DNA from: Spirodela intermedia
Lineage: Eukaryota > Streptophyta > Magnoliopsida > Alismatales > Araceae
Length of the DNA: 64,000 bases
Reading direction: 5' to 3'
Assembly (NCBI GenBank): GCA_902729315.2
Contig: LR746269.1
Coordinates: 8,716,231 to 8,780,230, forward strand
The stretch's first letter is position 1. Each line of letters begins with the position of its first letter. Both the position numbers and the translations under genes were made by a program. A model generated the notes under the pieces. That model saw nothing but the letters and a program-made list of their open reading frames with translations, searched no databases and had not been told where the DNA came from. Positions 36,577-46,071 of this stretch are shown one piece after another.

Positions 36577-39363
36577 ATGACGGGGCAGACGCAGGAGGAG
36601 CTCCTCGCCGCCCACCTCGAGCAGCAGAAGATCGATGTGAGCTATCCCCACGTTTTCTTTTCTTTATATTCTCCAATGTCTTTGCCAGTGCGATAGGTGT
36701 GAGTTAGATTATATGCGATTTCCTCCCCCATTAAATTAATCTAGTTAGCAGAGTTCTTTTTAAATGCTTCCGAATCTGCTGTTCTTTTTTATCTGGATTT
36801 ATGACATCTTCTTTTGATTTCTGATCCAAGAAACTTTGGACGTTGGCCAGTGAAGGAAGAAAGCTTTTGTAATTTCGCTTTTGTATCATATCATTTTCTC
36901 CTCCCTTATAAATTTCTGTAACTGGGGAGATGCGAACGAATTTTTTCTCCAAGGTTCGATCAAACTAGGTTTGAAAATGTTTGAATTTATCGATGAAGGT
37001 CGACAGTGTCGTTCGTCTTGTTCGCTCTGCATTCACTTGGCTTGTTTTGATTTTTATTAAGCTTCTTAATTCTTTGAAGCTAGGGGCTATTTCCATCTGA
37101 CAGAGATTTTGTGAGGTTTATTAGCTCCATATGATTTAGAATTTGATCATGATGTGGCTTTCTATTGGCACATTCACGTTTGTCTCTTACGGGGGACTAC
37201 TTCCATCAAGATCAACCATGGTAGGAATGCAGCATTTAGCGCCTCGTGGATAGACTAGTTCCGGTCTCGTACTGTTGCAAACTGACAGATCCAATAGTCT
37301 ATCTATATTTTATGTTCCTTGCATGGTTTCTTTCTCATGTTTTTTTCTGAATTATATTTTGCCTTCCATCTGTTTGTCGATTCTGTTCTTGATGTTATAT
37401 GCATGTTTCCATTTATTGCTTGCCAAAATACTTTTATTCATTATCTTTTTTGTTTAATCATTGATGCAATTCACATTGCCTTTGCTCCCCTCTTGGTATC
37501 TTAAACGGAAAAAGTCCAACATCAATGATGAACTTTTCCTTTCTGTACTATCTCTTCCTCCCTCCCTCACCTATGCTGAATTGTTCACATAACCTGTGCT
37601 CCTACTGTTAGCTGGATGCAGATAGCAGGGGACCTGAAGATCTCACAGAGTCAATGGAGCAGATGGGCATCTCAGAATCATCATCATCATCATCAGGATC
37701 TTCATCCATCAATTTCAAGAAGAAACCGGTGATCATTATCGTCGTGGGAATGGCAGGCACGTTCTACGTTTTTTCCCCATTTATGGGCTTGAATTAGATT
37801 CGTCCCTCATCAAAATGGAGAGAGAATGGGTGCGAGAGAGGGAGAGAGATAGTCGTCTGGAAGCCTCATCGTTCTTTCTCCTCCTCCAGGGAGCGGGAAG
37901 ACGACCCTGCTTCATCGTCTGGTTTGCCACACACAGTCTTCAAACATTCGAGGGTATGTCCTCAACCTCGATCCGGCGGTGATGACGCTCCCCTTTGGCA
38001 CCAACATAGACATAAGGGACACTGTCCGCTACAAGGACGTGATGAAGGAGTTCAAGCTTGGCCCCAACGGCGGCATTCTCACCTCTCTGAATTTATTTTC
38101 CACAAAATTTGACGAGGTACAATCCCTGAAATTATTTTTTTTCTGCAAGCCTTGTACCAATGTTTTGTCCCCTCATGATCCCAAACTTCCTCTTTTTTCT
38201 AACCAGTGGCTGATCTCTGAATTTATTTTTTTCCGCAAGGTTTTTACAATGTTTTGTCCCCTCGTGATCCCAAATTTCCTCTTTTTCTAACCAATGTCTG
38301 GATTCATCTTTTTTGTACAAAGTTTTGTATTGTCCCATGTTTCCTTCTTTTGCATGGTAGATCTGGAAATCGTTGTTGACCTACCTACCTGGGTTTCTAG
38401 GTCATATCGGTGATCGAGAGGAGGGCGGACCAGCTCGACTATGTCCTGGTCGACACACCTGGTCAGATCGAGATCTTCACGTGGTCGGCATCAGGGGCGA
38501 TAATCACTGAGGCCTTTGCCTCCACCTTCCCCACAGTCATCGCCTATGTGGTCGACACGCCCCGCTCTGCCAACCCCGTCACCTTCATGAGCAACATGCT
38601 CTACGCCTGCAGCATCCTCTACAAGACCCGACTCCCCCTCCTCATTGTCTTCAACAAGGTCGACGTCGCCCGCCATGAATTTGCCCTCGAGGTTGGCTCT
38701 CTCTCTCTCTCTCCCTCTCTCTCTCTAATTCTCTGTATCTCTATCACTATCTTTGCTATTGTTCTTACGAAGAAGGATTTGAATGGGGGTAGTGGATGGA
38801 GGATTTCGAGGCGTTCCAGGCGGCGGTAGAGATTGATACATCCTACACAGCGAGCCTGACAAGGAGCCTCTCACTAGTCCTCGACGAGTTCTACAAGAAC
38901 ATCCGATCGGTTGGGGTGTCGGCCGTCTCAGGAGCAGGTGTGCAGGAGTTCTTCGAAGCTGTGGAGACGAGCGCACAAGAATTCATGGAGGGTTACAAGT
39001 ACGTGGAGAGTTTGCTTTTTTGTATGCGTCTTGAGGTTTCGATTCATGGAGAGTTGACTTTTTGTGCTTCTATTCACGATGCGTTGACTTTTTTGCAGGG
39101 TTGACCTCGACAGGAGGCGGGCGGAGAAGGAGAGGATGGAGCAGGGGCGGCGGCGGGAGAGCATGGAGAAGCTGCGAAGTGATATGGAGAAATCAAAGGG
39201 GGGGACCGTCGTGCTGAGCACCGGGCTGAAGGGTGCGGACCCCACCAGAGAGGAGGAAGAGGAGGTGGAAGAGATGGAGGAGGTCAGGTTCTCAGAGGGA
39301 GAAGAAGAGGGAGATGAGGACGCGGACGGAGAGGATGAAGAGGTCTCCCATTTTGTTTTCTGA
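36577..39363 (+). CDS. GPN-loop GTPase 1 (QQT2/XAB1 type) with a NACα-derived first exon
   Basis: Six exons (36577–36636, 37612–37756, 37890–38116, 38401–38691, 38793–38998, 39099–39363) join in frame to 397 residues. GPN1 helps assemble and import RNA polymerase II; the Arabidopsis relative QQT2 is needed for early embryo divisions. Motifs: P-loop GMAGSGKT at 66–73, GPN at 126–128, DTPGQ at 162–166, NKVD at 229–232, SAVSGAG in exon 5, and an acidic C-terminal tail. Exon 1 is not a normal GPN1 start: it encodes [20 protein letters not shown], one residue different from NACα exon 1, and joins exon 2 in phase 0. Intron 2 has a GC donor (GCAG|GCACGT) splitting the P-loop codon. If exon 1 were skipped, Met35 (ESMEQM) could start a protein that keeps the whole GTPase. 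The native first exon was not found. Confidence 0.92.
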
Positions 39364-39450
39364 TGTTGCAGAGGAGATAAACGGGTTTGGGCCAAACTGT
39401 TTCCGACTGACTGCTCACACAGCTGGATCTGGGGGGGACGAGGGGGTGGA

Positions 39451-39481
<31 letters not shown>

Positions 39482-41009
39482 AGCGGGTTCTCTGTATAAT
39501 ATTGATGTTGCTGCTACTGTTGGTGGAATCATTTCCGGACTGCTTGTCCCTTGAAGATCTTGCTCTTGCTCTCTCTCTCTCTCTCTCTCTATCTCGTCTA
39601 TCTTAGTGAGCCGGGCAGGCCAGCAGAGGGCACGCGGGTATCTTAATGTGTACTTTTCCAAAAATGCCGCGGTACGCCACTATTTTATGGTCCAACGCTT
39701 ACTTTCTGTCGTCCGGAAAAGTTCTAATCATCGTCGATGTACACTCTTGTTCTTATCAGATGTGGTTAGGAAGGCCCACATTGAGATTTGACCGCCGAGA
39801 TGTACATTGAGATGTAAACCTCGATGTTTTCTAGCGCCAACCGCCTTCCGTTGACTTTCACCAAAATTTGTTTGGGCCTATTTATTGGGCCGTCAAACCT
39901 ACTGCCACCAAGCAAGTGCCAAGGCTCCATTAGTATGCTGTTTGACTTTTTGTACAGCTCGGTCTACACTCGGCTAGAGCTCATCATAGTTTTTTGGATA
40001 AGCCATGATCCTAATTGTTCTTCCGATCCCCTTCAAGAACATATTTATTCTTGGTATTTGTTGAGATTCGTCCCCAGCTTTGCGAATTAAGTTAATACGG
40101 CCCATTTTCCGGCTGATTAATTCTGTGTATTTAATTATTCGTCGGTCTCATGACGCTGGGAGCATTGACGTAACATGCATGGGGCATTAATATTGGGGGC
40201 GCGTCTAGTGTCTGTCGGTCGGTGGGCCGAGCCAGCTCGACGAGCGTGGACGACCCGATCAACAGCCCGGCCGGGTCCGGACGCCGACAGCGCGGGGCCC
40301 GGGCCCATGACAGTTCATCTCTCTCAAGTTATGTATGTATACATGTGTATTTCTCTCTCTAGAGTTCTCCCTGGGTCGGTTGGGCCCGGGCTAGACGGCG
40401 ACAGACACGGCAAATTATGGGCCTGCGGTGGGCCTAAGGATGACAGAGCAGGGCGCGGGGGGGTGGGGGAGGGGAGAAGTTAAATCCTCCAACCACTTAC
40501 ACTGCTTAAGCATTCAATTGGTGGCCGCCGAGCGATGCGGAGGGGTGGGGCCAGCCGGAGGGGGAGGTGGAGTTGACCGTGCTCCCGGGAGTTGACCTGC
40601 CACCAGTCTTCCCCCCGCTTGGTTGGATGTTGCCCATCTGGGCCGGTGCCGTGATTTGGAACTGGTAAATTCCCCAGTTTGGTAAGAGAGAGGAAGAGAG
40701 ACGTACATGCATCACGGATTGGAGGAGAGGATACAGGAGATCAGAACCTCAACGTCGGAAAACCTAATCAGAGAGTAGGGTCTCCCCTACTCTCTCTCTC
40801 TCTCTCCTTCTCCTCCTTCCAATGCCCGGCACCCCATCTGTCTTCCTATTTACTCTCTCTGGGCCTTCCCTACTATCACCGGCATTCCCTCTCTCCTCTC
40901 TCTCATCTATCCTAGTCCCCTGTGATCTTTCTCAAGGTTGGTGAGGCGCAACTCACAGAAAGACAAAAGGGTGAGAGAGAGAAATAGATAGAGAGACAGT
41001 AGAGAGAGA

Positions 41010-41047
<38 letters not shown>

Positions 41048-41173
41048 TTGTGGCCTGCGTGCCATTCTCAACAAGCACGAAAGCATGCTACTCTCATAGA
41101 CAACGTTACCTAACCCCCTTAAAAAAAACCTCGTCGATCGACTGTCCAGAGCCCAGATAAGTGCCGCAGGACG
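39364..41173. other. Intergenic region between GPN1 and GPAT genes
   Basis: It holds (GA)n/(CT)n runs at about 39449–39481, 39569–39590, 40790–40808 and 41007–41041, and GGCC-rich stretches near 40200–40460. No gene was recognised; frames here are low-complexity or shadows. Confidence 0.6.
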
Positions 41174-42938
41174 ATGACGATGACGACGACGACGACGACG
41201 GCGACGACACCAAACCCCGCCGCCGGAGAGACGATGCGCCGCCACCAAGCTCCCCCGGCCCGCCTCCACCGGCGGTGCGCCGTCGTCTGCGACGTGGAGG
41301 GCTGCCTTCTGCGGTCCTCCTCCTGCTTCCCCTACTTCATGGTGGTGGCCCTGGAAGGCGGCGGCCTTCTGAGGGCTATCCTCCTCCTCGTCCTCCACCC
41401 CCTCCTCTCCTTCCTCTCTGAGGAGACGAGCATCAGAGCCATGACCCTCATCTGCTTCTGCGGCGTCAGCGTCAGCAACTTCCGCGGCGGCGCCGCCGTT
41501 CTACCCAAACACCTCCTTGGGGACGTGGGGAGGGAGGGGTTCCAGCTGCTCATGGCCGGGGAGAGGAAGGTCTGCCTCAGCAGGATGCCCAAGGTGATGG
41601 TGGAGGAGTTCTTGCGAAAATACCTCGGCGTGGAGGTGGTGGTGGCGAGGGAGATGAAGGTGGCCGGCGGGTACTACACGGGATTCATGGAGGATAAGAT
41701 GGCGGAGGAGGAGGACGCTCTGCTCGAAAAGGACGAGATCGACCGAGAGCCGTTAGGGTTCACCGCCGAGGGGAAGGCCCCTCTCCATCCCCTCTTCTCC
41801 CGCTGCCAGGTCGGTGACTCTCGATCTCCCTCTCTCTCTCTCTCTCCCGCCACCCTGATTGATCGTCAGGTTCTTCTCCAATTTGCACCTCAACGCGAGC
41901 GTGAGAGAAAAACCAGTGCTTTCTTACGTTGGAATGGATCAAAACCCGGCCTCCGTCGATCGATCGTAGACAAAAAGAAAAGAAAAGAAAAGAAGAAAGA
42001 TAAAACCCCGTGGTTTCTTCCTTGATTTTGCAATTCGTTTATTGAATCAATGGCAGGAGGTGGTGGCGGTGAGCGAAGAGGAGAAGGCGGCGTGGCGGCC
42101 GCTGCCGAAGGAGGAGTACCCGGAGGCGCTGGTCTTCCATGACGGCCGCGTGGCGTTCCGGCCGACGCCGCTCGCCGCAACCGCCATGTTCATGTGGCTC
42201 CCCTTTGGCTGCCTCCTGGCGTTCATCAGAGCCGCCATCTGCATCTTCCTCCCCTACGGGGTCTCCACCACCGCGCTTGCCTTCACCGGCATGAAGAACA
42301 GGCTGGTGCCGTCCCCTTTCACTCCCTCCCCCGCCCCCCGGCAGCCAACGAAGCCGACGGCGCCACCGGGGCGCTTGTTCGTCTGCAACCACCGGACCCT
42401 CCTGGACCCCATCTGCATCTCCGTCGTCCTCCGCGGGCCGGTCACCGCCGTCGTCTACGGCGTCTCTGCCCTCTCCCAGATGCTCTCCCCGATCAGGACC
42501 GTCATGCTCAAGAGGATCAGGGAAGAAGACAAGGCCATGATCGCCGCGGAGCTCCGCCGCGGAGACGTCGTGATCTGCCCGGAGGGAACGACCTGCCGGG
42601 AGCCGTTCCTGCTCAGATTCAGCCCGCTCTTCGCGGAGCTCGCCGACGAGGTCCACCCGGTGGCGCTGAACTCCGATGCGAGCATGTTCTACGGCACCAC
42701 CGCCGGCGGGGCCAAGTTCATGGACCCCTTCTTCGTCCTGATGAACCCTTACACGCTCTACACGGGGGAGTTCCTCGAGAGCGTGCCAGCGGGGGAGCGG
42801 CGGAGCGGTAGGGACACCGCCAACCGCGTCCAGGAGGTCATCGCGGCGGCTTTAGGGTTCCGCCGCACCATGCTCACGAGGAAGGACAAGTACATCACGC
42901 TCGCCGGTAATGACGGGGTGACCCACAAGAGAACGTGA
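41174..42938 (+). CDS. Glycerol-3-phosphate acyltransferase (plant GPAT family)
   Basis: Two exons (41174–41809 and 42057–42938) give 505 residues, normal for land-plant GPATs. These ER enzymes acylate glycerol-3-phosphate, often at sn-2, for cutin, suberin or anther lipids. The N-terminal half is a HAD-phosphatase-like domain. Its first motif reads DVEGC (residues 40–44) instead of DxDx(T/V), so phosphatase activity is probably lost and the product would be lysophosphatidic acid. The acyltransferase half has NHRTLLDP at 323–330, a SPIRTVMLKR block, GDVVICPEGTTCREP with PEGTTCR at 387–393, and VHPVALN. Membrane segments are likely near residues 55–75 and 255–285. The MFYGTTAGGAKFMDP context recalls the GPAT1/2/3 group rather than GPAT4/6/8. 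Residues 1–12 are mostly Thr from an ACG microsatellite, so the start is uncertain; Met3 or Met21 are alternatives. Confidence 0.93.
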
Positions 42939-44072
42939 GGGAAGATGAGCAGGACGGCCCCCCCTCCTAACAATTCCACCGCCACAGTTTCTCGTCTCAT
43001 ACTCTCCCTTCTTCGTCTTCTTCTTCGTCGTCGTCTTCTTCTTCTTCTTCTTATTTCTTCTCCCTCCTCCGCAAAATAAATGTTCTTATTTTATTATGCT
43101 TTTATACAAAGTTCTCATTTTAATGTGGCTACGTAATTTCTTCTCTTCGAGAAATGGCCACTCAATTTTCTTCTCCCAAGCAAATAAATGATGGTGAATA
43201 AGTAGCCGTTTTAATGCAAAATTAAATGAATTAAATAAATGAATAAATAAATAAGCCTTTTTTATTTTTTTGGATGTTCTTGTATTAGTAATTCACCTTT
43301 TAAATAATGTGCAGGTTGATTGCATTGAGAAACTAATAAACCCAAGGTTAAACGACCACCTACTTTATTACATCTATTATTTAAATAAATTATCATTTTT
43401 ACAGGGTCGGTCTTTTTTCGTGGTATTTTATTCTTTTCTTTTATTCGAAACATCCTCTTGCTAGCCTGACTGAGATGGGCCCCACTTACCGGTTCTTCAT
43501 CAACTGCTAACCTCTGTTGTCTCCGGGGCGATCTCAGCGGTTGATCTCCGCCGTGCATCGGGCATCGGCCCCGGGGTAATCCAACGGACACCAAGGATCA
43601 GACGGGTTTACTGGGATAACTCCTGGGTCTCCAGTGAGACCGTTACCACTGTGCCTCTAAAGTGACACGTATGCACGTGATGACGTGGTCACCTTATGTC
43701 CACGTGGACGTTGGACAGCCGTTTGTTGAGTCGCGATTTCCAGCTCATCCGGCTCACCTTTGAGTGAGTTTGCTGACGTCAGCCCTAGGAGCGCGGCGCA
43801 GTCAGTCATGGGGTCGTTATGGGGGCCAGTGGAGTACGGGGGGCAATGTGGAGCGTAGGATTGAGTCCTACGTCAGCAATCCCCGTCGCTGGTCTTCTTC
43901 CAACGGCCAGGATTCCGCCTGCTCGTGGCCCTGGGCTTCTACCTTCTCCAGGTTCCCCTGCCGCCTTTATTTTTTTCTCCGATTTTCCAATTTTCCGCAG
44001 AAATTATTTTCTCTGCAATTCCGGTAGAATTTGTGGTCTCTGGGGGAGCTCGGATCTCCTGGATCGGAGGAG
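42939..44072. other. Intergenic region; right part is promoter of the acidic-protein gene
   Basis: The left part is AT-rich with a CTT-type tract (43010–43060). The right part is GC-rich and has a cluster of ACGT cores (see separate entry). No gene was recognised. Confidence 0.6.
43664..43783. promoter_or_regulatory. Cluster of ACGT (bZIP/bHLH) cores
   Basis: Six ACGT cores occur at 43667, 43675, 43683, 43702, 43708 and 43776: ACACGTA, GCACGTGA, TGACGTGG, CCACGTGG, GGACGTTG and the palindrome GCTGACGTCAGC. CACGTG/ACGTGG are G-box/ABRE-type sites and TGACGTCA is a C-box type site. They lie 290–410 bases before the ATG at 44073, which suggests bZIP control (abscisic acid, light or stress), inferred from motifs only. 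Confidence 0.55.
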
Positions 44073-44399
44073 ATGAAGGTCGCCGGCGAAGGTAAGGAGG
44101 TGGAGATAGAGTTACAGAAGGAAGAGGTGAGGGTTCTCAACGGGAAGAAGTACGGCGGCGATCAAGGCGACGGCGAGTCGGAAGGATGGCGGGAGGAGAA
44201 GGAGGGAGTGAAGGTGTCAGAGGATGGCGACGAGGATGATGCAGACGGCGATGATGGCGAGGAGGAAGAGGAGGACGTGGATGACGACGAGGATGTGCGG
44301 GAGATCCTTCAGTCTGGGGGCCGCGGCCCCCAGGCTGTGGAGGAGGAAGAGGAGGACGAAGATGATGAAGAAGAAGAGGTTGGAGGAGGCGGCAACGAA

Positions 44400-44434
<35 letters not shown>

Positions 44435-45463
44435 AGACGACGAGGAAGAGGAAGAGGAGGGGGAAGAGGAAGAAGAAGCAGAAGAGGAGGTAGAGCTTTT
44501 CTTTTCCTAGTGTTTTTTTCTTCCTTCGCGACATATGCAGGATATTCCCTGTTTCTAGGGTTTTATGTCGGGGTTTATGCGCCGCGCTGAGATCCTACCT
44601 CCTTTCCAAGCCTCTAGATTTCCGGCTCTCGCCACCATCCTTTCGCCGGTGTAGAGATCTCCCTCGCCGTCTTCTTCCTCTGGTTCATAGATCAGATCCT
44701 CATCTGGACAGATATCTTCTCATTCTGTAGTTCTGTTTTTGCGGATATTCAGATGCGGCACATCAATGCGATTAACGTCCTGTCAATCGAATGCCGCGGT
44801 CGTCGATCTGACGATCTTCCTCTCTTCTGAATTATCGCCGTCTACTCGACGATTGTTCTTTGACAACTGGTGTGACCAGCGATCTATGAAAGAAAGCTGG
44901 CGTCACATTTCCTCGAACCGGTCGTTCTGATCTGTGGAAAGCCATTCGAATCTCCGAAGCCATCATCTGCTCCCTGCCGGTCCACCTTGTTCTTCCCCAT
45001 TCCTCGATCTGCAATCCGTCGTGGTAAATCATCCTCTGATCACAACCTCTTTCTGCGACGGTGAGATCAGATCGGTTCTCCGGATCCAAAATCCGCCACC
45101 CTCTGGAATGGGAGAAACTCATTCATTCGTGGTTCCCTCACTCCGAGGATCTGAGAAATCCTTCCCCCTTCTGCGGCCACGACGAACAAATAAGCACCAT
45201 TTTCTTTCTTCTTGAACTGGTTGATTCTCTGGTTGTGGTTGCAGGAGCTGGGAACGGAGTATCTGGTGCGGCCGCCGGGGAGAGCAGAGGACGAGGAGCA
45301 CTCGAGCGACTTCGAGCCGGAGGAGGAGGACCTGGAAGAGGAGGACCTAGAAGAGGAGGAAGACGATGACGAGGACTCCGGCGACGGTGGAACCAGCGCT
45401 AGGAAGGGGAAGAGGAGCGGCGGCGGGGCGGCGGCGGAGGAGCGGCCGTCCAAGCGGCGGTGA
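44073..45463 (+). CDS. Highly acidic nuclear-type protein, function unknown
   Basis: Two exons (44073–44489 and 45245–45463) join in phase 0 to 211 residues. An in-frame ATG at 44031 would add 14 residues. The start (MKVAGEGKEVEIELQKEE) is mixed, followed by long Asp/Glu runs, including about a dozen consecutive Asp from a GAC microsatellite at 44399–44433. Exon 2 opens ELGTEYLVRPPGRAEDEEHSSDF, a phrase I recognise from conserved plant proteins labelled 'prostatic spermine-binding protein-like', then more Glu/Asp and a basic C-terminal tail (RKGKRSGGG, RPSKRR) that could serve as a nuclear signal. Such acidic proteins may act as histone-binding chaperones, but no activity can be assigned here. 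The label in databases reflects composition only. Confidence 0.75.
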
Positions 45464-45649
45464 GGGGTCGTGCCGTGCCGCGTTGACGTTTTAGCGTTGG
45501 CCATTTTACGCGCACCTCCATGTCAACCCTTGGGACGGATGGGTCGGTGTTCCATTTTTATTTTTATTTCCGTTTTTGGGTTTTCTCATATCGGTGTTCC
45601 ACCAGAGGACGGATGGAGTCAACGGTCGGTTGGTCTTCCCCCAGAGGAC

Positions 45650-45680
<31 letters not shown>

Positions 45681-46032
45681 TGTGGAATAGTAGGGCTATA
45701 TTCTTAAGGCAGGTTGCTAGAATCCATTTTCGGGAATTGGATTCTCGAAATAACTGACTCTCGGGAACTCCGGCCGTTGTTGCTACGGAAACCCATTCCC
45801 AGAATCCATTCCGATAAATTCACGGAACCCGGTGAAGAGAAAAAGAGAGACATAACCCCCAGCCATTTTCGCCGGAGAAATCCATTCCCACAACCCGTTC
45901 TCAAGAATTCCTCTCGCCTCCTCACTCAGCCCCCGATTCAACTGTCAACCCGAGTCAGCTCAAGTTAACTTAACCTGACTGGCACTCGCAGTCGACCTCC
46001 CTTTGGCAGAAGGGGGTCACCGCAGCAACAAG

Positions 46033-46067
<35 letters not shown>

Positions 46068-46071
46068 CAAC
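45464..46071. other. Intergenic region with (GA)n runs
   Basis: It contains (GA)n at about 45655–45679 and 46035–46065; the second run begins a few bases beyond the PPR stop codon. A direct phrase, CC(A/C)CCAGAGGACGGATGGAG-like, recurs at about 45600 and 45640. No gene was recognised. Confidence 0.6.

Noticed and set aside
42039-42811. Long frames on both strands over the GPAT second exon (about 205 residues each)
   Set aside because: Shadows of the GC-rich acyltransferase exon; only the frame with NHRTLLDP and PEGTTCR fits a family.
44217-44534. Hydrophobic Val/Phe/Leu-rich minus frame (105 residues)
   Set aside because: It is the antisense reading of the GAC/GAG repeats of the acidic-protein gene.
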